From the NCBI GenBank assembly GCA_913049525.1, contig CAJWYZ010000010.1, positions 1-18,169 on the forward strand: 18,169 nucleotides of DNA, read 5' to 3'. Positions 1 to 7,954 of this stretch are shown here, piece by piece. A program made the translations under genes and the position numbers. The notes beneath the pieces are model-generated. The model worked only from the letters and a program-made list of their open reading frames with translations, did not search any database and had not been told where the DNA came from. The stretch's first letter is position 1; every line of letters starts with the position of its first letter. The DNA is from an uncultured Fidelibacterota bacterium. GTDB taxonomy: Bacteria > Fidelibacterota > Marinisomatia > SCGC-AAA003-L08 > D37C17.

Positions 1-285
1 CGGGAAACAACCTTAAATGCCGATTACGGCTACGCTGCTGCCGCTTAATTGACGGTAGCTATCTCCTAATGGGCGTGTTTACCGCCTGTTTCTGAGATAT
101 CATTAAAAGTAAACTGCTCCAACTCTGCGCCTGGTAGTGTTGGTCAAGATCCCTTCGGGGTACAGGCTGGTCTGGTGGGACTGAGGCTGTTCACAAACAT
201 CGGATAAGACCTTGAACACAGCCTAAACATGTAGACGCTGACTGAACGATTTATTCGGACGGGAGTTCAATTCTCCCCGCCTCCA
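1..285 (+). ncRNA. ssrA: tmRNA (ssrA), 3' part, 5' end outside window
   Basis: Transfer-messenger RNA rescues stalled ribosomes and adds a degradation tag. The tag reading frame ends at the TAA at 46-48. The visible in-frame codons finish ...TTLNADYGYAAAA, an Ala-rich hydrophobic end typical of ssrA tags, although the last four residues are AAAA rather than the common ALAA. A run of pseudoknot-like paired segments follows. The 3' tRNA-like end has a T-arm with TTCAATT (around 266-272) between GGGAG and CTCCC, then the acceptor strand ending in CCTCC plus discriminator A at 285. CCA is not encoded (CAA follows). The 5' half, including the alanyl acceptor strand and the resume codon region, lies before base 1, so where the tag starts cannot be seen. 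Confidence 0.93.
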
Positions 286-321
286 CAAAGATTTTAACGC
301 TTATTTAAGAAGTATACCATT

Positions 322-395
322 GCACCCGTGGCTCAACTGGATAGAGCACTGGATTTCGGTTCCAGTGGTTATAGGTTCGAATCCTATCGGGTGTA
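322..395 (+). tRNA. tRNA-Arg (anticodon TCG)
   Basis: A complete canonical cloverleaf. The acceptor stem pairs 322-328 with 388-394 (one G-T pair), the D stem is GCTC/GAGC, the anticodon stem CTGGA/TCCAG encloses TTTCGGT, and the T arm is ATAGG-TTCGAAT-CCTAT. The anticodon TCG at 356-358 reads CGA/CGG arginine codons. The D-loop has an A just after the GG pair, the position of the A20 arginine identity element. CCA is not encoded. It lies 36 bases after the tmRNA and may share its transcript. Confidence 0.95.
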
Positions 396-405
396 CTCTT
401 TAATC

Positions 406-429
406 CCCTTGCTAAATGAGGGTTTTTTT
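406..429 (+). terminator. probable Rho-independent terminator after tRNA-Arg
   Basis: A 5-bp hairpin, CCCTT (406-410) with GAGGG (418-422) including one G-T pair, is followed by seven T. It is weak but correctly placed to end the tmRNA/tRNA transcript. Its T tract runs up to the stop codon of the convergent mazG gene. Confidence 0.5.
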
Positions 430-1222
430 AAATAGCATCTTTTTTTACCCAATTCCAAATTTCATCCATCTCTTCTAAGTTGGAATCTGAGAACTCTTTT
501 CCTCTTTTCTTTAATTCTTTTTCCACTTTTGCAAAGCGCATTTCAAATTTAGAGATGGTCATTCGCAAAGCATCTTCTGCACTTATATTTAAAAAGCGGC
601 TCAAGTTTACAAGGGAAAATAAAACATCGCCCATTTCATCTTTTATTCGTTCAGGATCTTTTTCGGCCACCACTTCCCTCAATTCTTCCAGTTCCTCTTC
701 CACTTTTTCCCAAACGGGCTGAATATCCTTCCAATCAAAGCCCACATTGGCGGCTTTTTCCTGAATTCGCCGGGCTCGGTTTAGCGCTGGTAATTTTTTA
801 GGAACTCCATCTAATAAATTTTTCCTTTTTTTTTCTTTCTGCTTGGCTTTCTCCCAAGACATATTGAGATCGCTATCCTGATTGCCATTTGGGGTATCAA
901 AAACGTTGGGGTGACGGCGAATAAGTTTTTCAGAGATATGTTTAATAGAGTCTGCTATTTCAAATTGTCCTGCTTCACGTGCAAGTTCTGCCTGAAAGAG
1001 AACATGCAGGGTTAAATCTCCTAATTCTTCTTTTAAAGTTTTTATATCGCCATCTTCAATGGCTTCTATAATTTCATAGGTTTCTTCTAAAAGATAGGGC
1101 ACAAGTGATTCTGAAGTCTGTTCTCGATCCCAGGGGCATCCATCAGGCGCACGTAAACGACGAAGGACTTCAATGAGCTCATCAAAATTTATTGCCGCTT
1201 GTTTATTGAGAATCTCTTTCAA
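428..1222 (-). CDS. mazG: MazG family nucleoside triphosphate pyrophosphohydrolase
   Basis: Hydrolyses nucleoside triphosphates to monophosphate and pyrophosphate, clearing non-canonical or excess nucleotides in the cytoplasm. At 264 aa it matches the usual two-domain MazG length (about 263 aa in E. coli). The first domain (about 10-120) begins with LRAPDGCPWDREQT and has the metal-binding acidic pattern LLEETYE...EELGDL. The second (about 150-255) has the matching EKVEEELEEL...DEMGDVLF. Both Mg-binding EExxE/ExxD sets are intact, so both halves look capable of folding, although in characterised MazG only the C-terminal domain is catalytic. It is the last gene of the long minus-strand operon. 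Its ATG overlaps the stop of the CNNM/CorC gene by 4 bases (ATGA), which suggests translational coupling. No minus-strand terminator is visible after it. Confidence 0.95.
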   Translation of the reverse strand: MKEILNKQAAINFDELIEVLRRLRAPDGCPWDREQTSESLVPYLLEETYEIIEAIEDGDIKTLKEELGDLTLHVLFQAELAREAGQFEIADSIKHISEKLIRRHPNVFDTPNGNQDSDLNMSWEKAKQKEKKRKNLLDGVPKKLPALNRARRIQEKAANVGFDWKDIQPVWEKVEEELEELREVVAEKDPERIKDEMGDVLFSLVNLSRFLNISAEDALRMTISKFEMRFAKVEKELKKRGKEFSDSNLEEMDEIWNWVKKDAI

Positions 1223-2448
1223 GAATTAATCTGAATTTTTATTTTACCAATTCGGTTGTTTTCAATCGTTTGAACAGTGAAAACCATATTATTAAACTCT
1301 ACTTTTTCACCTGTTTTGGGGATATCGGTTAAGATATCCAAAATGAATCCGCCAAGGGTATCATAGTCCCTTTCTTCAGGGAATTCAATATCCGTTTCTT
1401 CCTCTAAATCATAAATAGTAATAGAGCCATCCACAATAAAACTACCATCGGATTGCCTTATTGCATTGGACTCTTCCTGGTCATATGGGTCACGAATTTC
1501 TCCCATGACTTCTTCCACAACATCCTCCAATGTGACTAATCCTTCTGTGCCGCCCCATTCATCTACCACAATAGCAATGCTGGTTTTTCGTAATTTGAAC
1601 TCTTCCATTAAATCATCAATGGGTTTGGTTTCAGGTACAAAAAATGGTTGTCGTGCTAATGTTTGAAGATTGACGTTGGGTCGAGAACCCATGAGATAGG
1701 GAATAATATCTTTAGCATAGAGTATGCCCTTAATATTATCAATAGTGTCTTTATAGATGGGGATTTTTGAAAATTGACGCTCCCCGATTATATCCATTGC
1801 CTTATCAATACTTTCATCTGATTTCAATGACACAATATCTACCCTGGGAGTAATAATCTCACCCACTGTTTTTTCCTTAAAATCAAAAATGGATTGAATC
1901 ATATCAGACTCTTCCTCTTGGAGAGTACCTTCTTCTTCTCCCAATTCTGCCAGTATTATTAATTCTTCTTCAGAATCAAAAATTTTCTCTCTCCTGAATG
2001 GGAGAACTTTAATTACAACATTTGTAATAGTATTGAATCCCTGTGCTATTGGACTTAAAATAAACATCATTACTTTTAGGGGAACGTACATTCTTAAAGC
2101 AAATTCTTTGGAATTTTTTATGGCAATCATTTTGGGTAATATTTCCCCAAATACCAATATAACAAAAGATACAACCAGTACTTCCAATAAAATTAGAGTT
2201 GATTCACCCCATTCATATTCATCTGCAACATTGGCAGTTACGTATGCAGCTAAAAAGGCAATGGTTACATTAACAATGGTATTGCCAGTGAGCAGAAAAA
2301 CCAATAAACGCTGTGGAGAATCTAATACGGATTTAATTTTTTCAGGGGTTTCTTTTCGATGTTTCCGGATGTGAAAATATGCCGTTTCCGTTCCTGAAAA
2401 GAATGCTGATAGCATCAGCAAAAAAATAAAAGTAATTATGTATTCCAC
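1219..2448 (-). CDS. CNNM/CorC-HlyC family membrane protein (DUF21, CBS pair, CorC domain)
   Basis: A 409-aa integral inner-membrane protein of the CNNM/CorC family, whose members are linked to Mg2+ (sometimes Co2+) transport or homeostasis. Domains in order: a DUF21/CNNM membrane domain (about 1-170) whose first helix carries SAFFSGTETAYF, matching the family's FSGxEtA signature; a CBS pair (about 190-310) with the typical ITPRVDIVSL and VVDEWGGTEGLVTLEDVVEE strings; and a C-terminal CorC_HlyC domain (about 330-405) with DYDTLGGFIL. The start is a GTG at 2448, just after the ybeY stop (TAA, three bases, GTG). The 'hemolysin' label often given to this family is historical. The ybeY-corC neighbourhood is common in bacteria. 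Confidence 0.92.
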   Translation of the reverse strand: MEYIITFIFLLMLSAFFSGTETAYFHIRKHRKETPEKIKSVLDSPQRLLVFLLTGNTIVNVTIAFLAAYVTANVADEYEWGESTLILLEVLVVSFVILVFGEILPKMIAIKNSKEFALRMYVPLKVMMFILSPIAQGFNTITNVVIKVLPFRREKIFDSEEELIILAELGEEEGTLQEEESDMIQSIFDFKEKTVGEIITPRVDIVSLKSDESIDKAMDIIGERQFSKIPIYKDTIDNIKGILYAKDIIPYLMGSRPNVNLQTLARQPFFVPETKPIDDLMEEFKLRKTSIAIVVDEWGGTEGLVTLEDVVEEVMGEIRDPYDQEESNAIRQSDGSFIVDGSITIYDLEEETDIEFPEERDYDTLGGFILDILTDIPKTGEKVEFNNMVFTVQTIENNRIGKIKIQINS

Positions 2449-2451
2449 TGC

Positions 2452-2889
2452 TTAGATTTGGTCTACGCCAATTGTATTTGAAAGATAATAATCTTCTAGT
2501 TGGGTCATTTTTATTTTGTCTTCTGAAGTCTGATCATCAAAGCCTAATAAATGGAGGATGCTATGTATAATGACTCTTTTACATTCTTTGTCAAAATCCT
2601 GCTCAAATATTTTTGAATTTTCTGCTACTCTTTCTAGGCTGATATAAATTTCACCATCGATTGCTTCACCCTTTTCTTCTAAATTGAATGAAATCGTATC
2701 CGTCAACATATCCATAGAAAAATATTCTTTTTTCAATTTTCTGAGTTTTAAATCGGTGGAAAAAATAATCGTTACGGCTGCTTTTGAATGCTCAAAGTCT
2801 TTGAGAATATTATTACAAATCCCAGATATCCAATCTCCATCAATATTAGGTAGATCAACTCCATCACTTTCCAATTGGACAGTTATCAT
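2452..2889 (-). CDS. ybeY: YbeY endoribonuclease / rRNA maturation factor, Bacteroidota-type active site
   Basis: A 145-aa UPF0054/YbeY metalloprotein, needed for 16S rRNA 3'-end maturation and late ribosome quality control. TDTISF (about 64-69) corresponds to the TDVLSF motif and DGEIYIS (78-84) to the GDIxIS strand. The zinc motif reads HSILHLLGFDD from residue 109. The canonical form is HGxLHLxGYDH, so His109 and His113 are kept, the third His is Asp119, and Gly110 is Ser. The conserved Arg ahead of the TDVLSF motif is also absent (YFSMDML). As I recall them, Bacteroidota YbeY proteins show the same His-to-Asp and Arg changes, so this is probably a lineage variant rather than decay. Its ATG overlaps the acyl-CoA dehydrogenase stop by 4 bases. 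Confidence 0.92.
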   Translation of the reverse strand: MITVQLESDGVDLPNIDGDWISGICNNILKDFEHSKAAVTIIFSTDLKLRKLKKEYFSMDMLTDTISFNLEEKGEAIDGEIYISLERVAENSKIFEQDFDKECKRVIIHSILHLLGFDDQTSEDKIKMTQLEDYYLSNTIGVDQI

Positions 2890-4043
2890 ACAGATTGCAC
2901 AGAATTTATTAATTCTCTAGCAATTATCATACGCTGGACTTCGCTAGTCCCTTCACCAATTTCCAGAATTTTTGCATCCCTGAAAAATCGCTCTACATCG
3001 TATTCTTTTATGTATCCGTAACCTCCTAAAACCTGTATGGCTTCTGTGGTTACCATCATGGCAGTTTCACTAGAAAAAAGTTTTGCCATGGCAGCTTCCC
3101 TGATTACCGATAAGCCCTGATCTTTTTTCCATGCGGCATGATAAACCAAATGGCGAGCAGCTTCTATTTGTGTTGCCATATCTGATAATTTAAAGGAAAC
3201 TCCTTGAAACTTATGGATGGGTTTTCCAAAGGCTTCTCGCTCTTGTGAATATGCCAGTGCTCTGGCGAAGGCTCCTTGGGCAGTTCCAATTCCCAAAGCC
3301 CCAATAGTAATTCTACCTCCGGTTAGCGTTTTTAGAAATTGTTTAAATCCTTTGGATGGGTTGCCTAATACGGAGGACTTAGGAATGCGCATATCTCGGA
3401 AAAACACCGAGCGGGTATCGGAACCACACCACCCCATTTTCTTTTCAGGTGGATTAAGAGATAACCCTTCGGTATCTGCATCAATTACAAAGGCAGATAT
3501 TCCTTTTTCCTCTCCATTCTCAACCATCACAGCTGTGAATATAATAATAGATGCTTCTCCGGCATTGGTACAGAAGGCTTTTTCACCATTAACAATAAAT
3601 TCATTACCATTTAATATGGCGCGAGTTTGCGTGTTCCCGGCATCACTTCCTGCATTGGGTTCGGTAAGTCCAAATGCTCCAATTTGTTTTCCCGATGCCA
3701 ACCCCGGAAGATATTGCTCCTTCTGTTCTTCGGTGCCAAAAACAGCAATGGGCGCTGTTCCCAAACTGGTATGTGCCATCATTGTGGCACTTGTTGATGG
3801 ACAGACCTTTCCTATTTCTTCAATAGCAATAACTAATGCCATGGTGTCCATTCCTGTACCGCCATATTTTTCATCCCAGGGGATTCCCATAAGCCCCAGT
3901 TCTGCCATCTTTTTCACCGATTCATGAGGGAATCCTCCTTTTTCATCTAATTCCTGAGCAAGAGGCTTCACTTCATTCCGGGCAAAATCCCGAACCATAT
4001 CTCTGAGCATTTTATGCTCTTCTGTAAAATATAATTGTTCCAT
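2886..4043 (-). CDS. acyl-CoA dehydrogenase (short-chain/butyryl-CoA type)
   Basis: An FAD-dependent enzyme forming the alpha-beta double bond of acyl-CoA thioesters, passing electrons to electron-transfer flavoprotein. At 385 aa it is full length. The N-terminal helical domain is about 1-115. The middle beta domain holds the signature GAFGLTEPNAGSDAG (122-136), and the C-terminal helical domain holds QVLGGYGYIKEY and EIGEGTSEVQR. Glu364 in the EGT motif is the expected catalytic base, at the site used by short-chain and butyryl-CoA dehydrogenases. The exact substrate cannot be told from sequence. It starts 23 bases after fabH, and its stop overlaps the ybeY ATG. No etf genes lie in the window. 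Confidence 0.93.
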   Translation of the reverse strand: MEQLYFTEEHKMLRDMVRDFARNEVKPLAQELDEKGGFPHESVKKMAELGLMGIPWDEKYGGTGMDTMALVIAIEEIGKVCPSTSATMMAHTSLGTAPIAVFGTEEQKEQYLPGLASGKQIGAFGLTEPNAGSDAGNTQTRAILNGNEFIVNGEKAFCTNAGEASIIIFTAVMVENGEEKGISAFVIDADTEGLSLNPPEKKMGWCGSDTRSVFFRDMRIPKSSVLGNPSKGFKQFLKTLTGGRITIGALGIGTAQGAFARALAYSQEREAFGKPIHKFQGVSFKLSDMATQIEAARHLVYHAAWKKDQGLSVIREAAMAKLFSSETAMMVTTEAIQVLGGYGYIKEYDVERFFRDAKILEIGEGTSEVQRMIIARELINSVQSV

Positions 4044-4066
4044 TATTTTCTATTTATTATTTGTTA

Positions 4067-5062
4067 TCACCATTTCATTATCGCCGATGCCCAAGTAAAT
4101 CCTGAACCAAAGGCAGCTAAAACTAATAGGTCACCATCCTTTATTTTTCCTTCATTAAAGGCTTCAGCTAAAGCTATGGGAATTGTGGCGGCTGTTGTAT
4201 TCCCATATTTATGGATATTAGAAAATACCTGCTCATTACGTAAACTCAATCGCTTCTGCACCATTTGGGTTATGCGAAGATTTGCCTGATGGGGTATGAG
4301 CAAATCAATATTCTCTGACGTGAGGTTATTTGCTTCCAATGCTTCATTAATAACTTCCGGGAAACGGGTAACCGCATGTCTAAAGACTTCTTTCCCATTC
4401 ATTTTCAAAAACTGTTTTCCTTCATCCAATGCCTCCTTATTTATTCTGGGATAACCAGCATTAGAGGCCGGTGACTCTAACCACAGCTCTTTTAAATATT
4501 TTCCCTCTGAATGCATGTGGGTAGATAGAACTCCTCTATCCTCATCTGTGGCTGAAATTATGGCGGCGCCTGCCCCATCTCCAAAAATTATTGCAGTATC
4601 TCTACCTGCATTGGTTAAATCCATAGCGGTGGATTGTACCTCTGCTCCTATAAGTAGAATATTTTTAAAGGTTCCGGTTCGAATGTATTGTTCCGCAATG
4701 GACAACCCATAAATAAATCCTGAACATTGCACCCGAATATCCAGGGCGCCTATTTCATTAAACCCCATTTTTTCCTGGAGAAGGCAACCAGAACCAGGAG
4801 CATAAAAATCCGGCGTAGATGTTGCGAAAATAATAAAATCAATATCGCTAACTTTAAGTCCTGCCGCATTTAATGCTTGCTTTGTTGCAGGAATGGCTAT
4901 ATCAGATGGACCCTCACCCTTTTCAACATAATGGCGTTCTTTAATACCTGTCCGCTCTTGAATCCATTCATCAGAGGTGTCCATATAGGTTGAAAGTTCA
5001 TCGTTTGTAACTATGCGTGGTGGCAAATAAAATCCAGTCCCGGATATGTATGGATTAGGCAT
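4067..5062 (-). CDS. fabH: 3-oxoacyl-ACP synthase III (FabH)
   Basis: Condenses acetyl-CoA (or a branched acyl-CoA) with malonyl-ACP to start type II fatty-acid synthesis. It is 331 aa, the normal size. The whole catalytic triad is visible: Cys113 in RVQCSGFIYG, His258 in LIPHQANLRI, and Asn288 in YGNTTAATIP. The N terminus has the usual SGTGFYLPPRIVTN and DEWIQERTGIKERH strings. The gene overlaps the end of recJ by 8 bases. The other usual fab/plsX partners are absent. Because it sits beside an acyl-CoA dehydrogenase, the operon mixes lipid metabolism with nucleic-acid genes. Confidence 0.96.
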   Translation of the reverse strand: MPNPYISGTGFYLPPRIVTNDELSTYMDTSDEWIQERTGIKERHYVEKGEGPSDIAIPATKQALNAAGLKVSDIDFIIFATSTPDFYAPGSGCLLQEKMGFNEIGALDIRVQCSGFIYGLSIAEQYIRTGTFKNILLIGAEVQSTAMDLTNAGRDTAIIFGDGAGAAIISATDEDRGVLSTHMHSEGKYLKELWLESPASNAGYPRINKEALDEGKQFLKMNGKEVFRHAVTRFPEVINEALEANNLTSENIDLLIPHQANLRITQMVQKRLSLRNEQVFSNIHKYGNTTAATIPIALAEAFNEGKIKDGDLLVLAAFGSGFTWASAIMKW

Positions 5063-6773
5063 AATTTTTACTTAACTTAATATCTTTTAGTTCAAGTTGA
5101 ATTGTTCTTTGTCCATTCCAATAATTTTCACCCACCACATAAGCAATGTCAATAGGCGCATTCTGAATGAGCTTTTCATAATGTTCTGCCATATTAAATC
5201 CAATAGATTCAAATGGGGTTTTATTTTGTTTCACAGAAAATTTTAATGTGTTCTGATCTTTTCCCAGCAATTTTGGAATACCATCAACGAATAAATTATT
5301 GGTTACAAAAACCGGACGCATATTCCCCGGCCCATAAGGTTCCATGGCATTCAGAAATTTAATCATACGACTGTTTAATTCTTCTAAATTCAACATTGAA
5401 TCTACATAGATTGTAGGAATTAAATCGTCTGTTGAAATTTTGTCATTTGCAATCTGAATAAATTTTTCTTTAAATGAATTAAAGTCGGCAGAATTCATTG
5501 AGAGACCTGCTGCAATGGGATGGCCACCAAATCCAGTTAAAAATTCTTTACAATCCCTTAAAGCATCTACCATATCAAATCCACGAATACTTCTGCATGA
5601 ACCCTTGCCTTCACTATCATCTAATGACATGATTATTGCCGGGCGGGCGAAAGTTTCTTTTATCCGTGAAGCAACAATTCCAATAACTCCAGGATGCCAA
5701 TTTTTATGACCCAATACAATGGCATTCTCATTTTCAAGATCACAATGGGTATTAACCATGTGGAGGGCATCATTAGTAATTTGTAAAGTGATATCTTTAC
5801 GGCGATTATTTTCAACTTCTAATTCTTCAGCAATCTCTTTAGCTAAAATAGGGTTTTGAGTGGTAAGGAGTTTCACCGCCCGTGATGCGTCCCCCAATCT
5901 TCCCGCAGCGTTAATCTTTGGTGCCATCCAAAAAACCAGCCTGCCAACAGTAATTTCCTTTCCTAATAATCCACCTGTTCTTTGAAGGGCTGTTATACCA
6001 AAGTTGGTCTCTTTTTTCATTTGCTGAATGCCATGATGTACAATAATTCGGTTTTCATCCTTTATGGGTACCAAATCAGCAGCAATTCCCAATGTTACAA
6101 CATCTGAGTTTTCCCAGGCATACCCCGGATCATATCCCCCTTTTTCACAAATCGCCAATGCTAATTTAAAAGCCACGCTTGCTCCGCATAAACCCTTGAA
6201 TGGATAGGGGCAATCAAATCGGTTTGGATTTACAATTGCATAAGCATCAGGAAGAGCTTTGTCTGGTTTATGATGGTCAGTGATAATAACATCCAACTCT
6301 TTCTCATTTGCATAAGCTACTTTTTCAAAGGCATTTATTCCACAATCACAAGTGATAAAAATATCCGCACCAATATATTTTGCATAATCAATTCCTTGGG
6401 TGGAAATTCCATAACCTTCTTTTTCTCGGCTGGGGATATAATAATGGGATTCTACATTTATTGACCGGAAAAACAGGGTTAGAAATGCAGCAGAGGTTGT
6501 GCCATCTACATCATAATCACCAAAAATGAGAATGGATTTCTTTTCTGAGATTGCAGTTAAAATTCGCTCCACAGCCTTGTCCATATCCGCCATAAGAAAG
6601 GGGTCGTGCATTTGGTTAATATCAGAATAAAAGAATTCTTTGGAATCGGCTCTTGAATTAATTCCCCGGAGGCTCATTACCCGTGCGATAGTATGTGGCA
6701 GACTGAAGGTCTCTGCCACCTGATTGACACAGTCTTCATTGACTGATTTAAATTTCCATTCTGGTTCAATCAT
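5055..6773 (-). CDS. recJ: single-stranded-DNA-specific exonuclease RecJ
   Basis: A 5'-3' single-strand DNA exonuclease of recombination and mismatch or base-excision repair. With the start at 6773 (peptide beginning MIEPEWKFKS) it is 572 aa, close to the 577 aa of E. coli RecJ. DHH-superfamily motifs are intact, numbered from this start: FGDYDVDGT (motif I, about 84-92), CDCGIN (about 143-148), ITDHH (about 164-168), INAAGRLGDA (about 287-296) and the DHHA1 motif GGHPIAAGLS (416-425), followed by the C-terminal OB-like region. The frame stays open to an ATG at 6839, but those 22 extra codons lie within the 3' end of the RNase P RNA, so the shorter start is preferred. No SD is seen. The 3' end overlaps fabH by 8 bases. 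Confidence 0.93.
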   Translation of the reverse strand: MIEPEWKFKSVNEDCVNQVAETFSLPHTIARVMSLRGINSRADSKEFFYSDINQMHDPFLMADMDKAVERILTAISEKKSILIFGDYDVDGTTSAAFLTLFFRSINVESHYYIPSREKEGYGISTQGIDYAKYIGADIFITCDCGINAFEKVAYANEKELDVIITDHHKPDKALPDAYAIVNPNRFDCPYPFKGLCGASVAFKLALAICEKGGYDPGYAWENSDVVTLGIAADLVPIKDENRIIVHHGIQQMKKETNFGITALQRTGGLLGKEITVGRLVFWMAPKINAAGRLGDASRAVKLLTTQNPILAKEIAEELEVENNRRKDITLQITNDALHMVNTHCDLENENAIVLGHKNWHPGVIGIVASRIKETFARPAIIMSLDDSEGKGSCRSIRGFDMVDALRDCKEFLTGFGGHPIAAGLSMNSADFNSFKEKFIQIANDKISTDDLIPTIYVDSMLNLEELNSRMIKFLNAMEPYGPGNMRPVFVTNNLFVDGIPKLLGKDQNTLKFSVKQNKTPFESIGFNMAEHYEKLIQNAPIDIAYVVGENYWNGQRTIQLELKDIKLSKNYA

Positions 6774-6784
6774 ATAAAAATGTG

Positions 6785-7144
6785 TGAGGTTGGATAATAA
6801 GCCGAATTCTGTTTCCCGATGAATCGGGATAATGGTCATTCATCTGGTCTCGACCTCGCGATCGAGTTCTTGCGATCTACCCATCCGTAACGTGCGAACT
6901 ACACTGGATTGCTTGATCTTGCTCCAGGCGGGGTTTACCCAGCTATTCATGTTTCCATGAATACTGGTGGTCTCTTACACCACCATTTCACCTATTTCCC
7001 AATACAAGATTGGGATGTTTACTTTCTGCTGCACTTGCCATCCCCACTATACGCGGGGTCCTCCTGTTAAGAGGCGCCTTGTTCTGCGGAGTTCGGACTT
7101 TCCTCCCCCGGCGGTTGCCGGGCGCGACCATTTCACCAACCTCA
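6785..7144 (-). ncRNA. rnpB: RNase P RNA (bacterial class A)
   Basis: The catalytic RNA that removes tRNA 5' leaders, about 360 nt, read on the minus strand. The 5' conserved region GGAGGAAAGTCCGAAC lies near 7106-7091, and its P4 partner AACAGAATTCGGCTTA lies near 6813-6798. The core string GGTAAACCCC with GGAGCAA is also present. P1 forms between GAGGTTGG (7143-7136) and CCAACCTC (6793-6786), extended by one T-A pair, and this fixes both ends. The 5' end falls 1 base after the stop of the zinc-ribbon gene, and the 3' end lies 11 bases before the recJ ATG. No terminator follows. Open frames across this stretch are spurious. Confidence 0.96.
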
Positions 7145-7145
7145 A

Positions 7146-7859
7146 TTATTCTTCTGCACCATCCCAAAATTGCAATACACCACAATTAGGACAATTAATA
7201 ATTTTACTATTTTCTTTTATTTCAATAATAGTCTGAGGTGGGAGCTGACTATAACACCCACCACAAGCCTTGCCCATTATACTTACCATTCCAACGCCAT
7301 CCCGTGCATTTCGCAGAGTTTCATACGCATTCAAATGAGATGACTCAATTTTGTCAAAAATTACAGATCTATTTGTTTCCAAATCTTCCTGTTCGATAGT
7401 TGTTTCAGCTAATGCAGATTGCAGATCAGCCCGATTGGTTGATAATGATTCAGAAATGGTTTCAATTTTATTAGTATTGAGCTTAATATTTTCCTCTAAT
7501 TCTGTTTTTTCTTCTTCAAATTTAAGCTGCACATCTTCAGATTCCGTAATGGCTGCTTTCATATGATCAATTTCCTGACTGATGGCATCATACTCCTTAT
7601 TTGATTTAACCAAAAAAAGCTGCTCTTTATATTTTTCCAATTTAGTTGTAAAATCTTCAATTTCACTTTCATGATGACGAATCTCTTTTTCGATTTCTTC
7701 AATCCGACTTTGTTTTTGCTCGTTTTCCGATTGAAGAGAAGCTACCTCCAATTCCTGTGTCTCAACGGTTATAGGTAAATCTCCCATATGTTCTTTTATC
7801 TCAAGGAGACGTTGGTCTATTTCCTGCAGTTTAATTAATTGTTCTAAAGTTTGCTTCAT
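7146..7859 (-). CDS. C4-type zinc ribbon coiled-coil protein (DUF164/CT398-like)
   Basis: A 237-aa cytoplasmic protein. Residues about 1-185 are a long heptad-rich coiled coil loaded with Glu, Lys and Gln. The C-terminal zinc ribbon has four Cys in two CxxC pairs: CGGC at 199-202 and CPNC at 223-226, separated by a strand containing SQLPPQTIIEI. This is the DUF164/zf-RING_7 family. Its molecular role is not settled; proposed links include transcription, RNA or secretion-related functions. It is the first gene of the minus-strand operon. Its stop codon abuts rnpB, a neighbourhood found in several bacterial phyla. Function is not assigned beyond the family. Confidence 0.9.
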   Translation of the reverse strand: MKQTLEQLIKLQEIDQRLLEIKEHMGDLPITVETQELEVASLQSENEQKQSRIEEIEKEIRHHESEIEDFTTKLEKYKEQLFLVKSNKEYDAISQEIDHMKAAITESEDVQLKFEEEKTELEENIKLNTNKIETISESLSTNRADLQSALAETTIEQEDLETNRSVIFDKIESSHLNAYETLRNARDGVGMVSIMGKACGGCYSQLPPQTIIEIKENSKIINCPNCGVLQFWDGAEE

Positions 7860-7867
7860 ATAATTAA

Positions 7868-7904
7868 TTTGTAAACCAAAAAATGCACCTGTTCAAGTGC
7901 ATTT
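7868..7904 (-). promoter_or_regulatory. perfect inverted repeat and weak promoter-like boxes before the zinc-ribbon gene
   Basis: AAATGCAC (7881-7888) and GTGCATTT (7897-7904) form a perfect 8-bp inverted repeat with an 8-base spacer. On the minus strand the right arm runs into six T and so resembles a short terminator. The same stretch also holds promoter-like boxes on the minus strand: TTGAAC (7896-7891) and TACAAA (7873-7868), 17 bases apart. If these are used, the repeat would act as an operator over the promoter and the mRNA would have almost no leader. The evidence is weak for either reading. Confidence 0.3.
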
Positions 7905-7954
7905 AATTTTTATAAATTCTCCCCGTTTATTAGTCGTATTAATTGAAAATACCA

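Noticed and set aside
6967..7236. Open frames on both strands across 6967-7236 that could be read as small proteins
   Set aside because: They lie in the RNase P RNA and the end of the zinc-ribbon gene. The conserved RNA blocks and P1 pairing explain the sequence, and the translated peptides resemble nothing.
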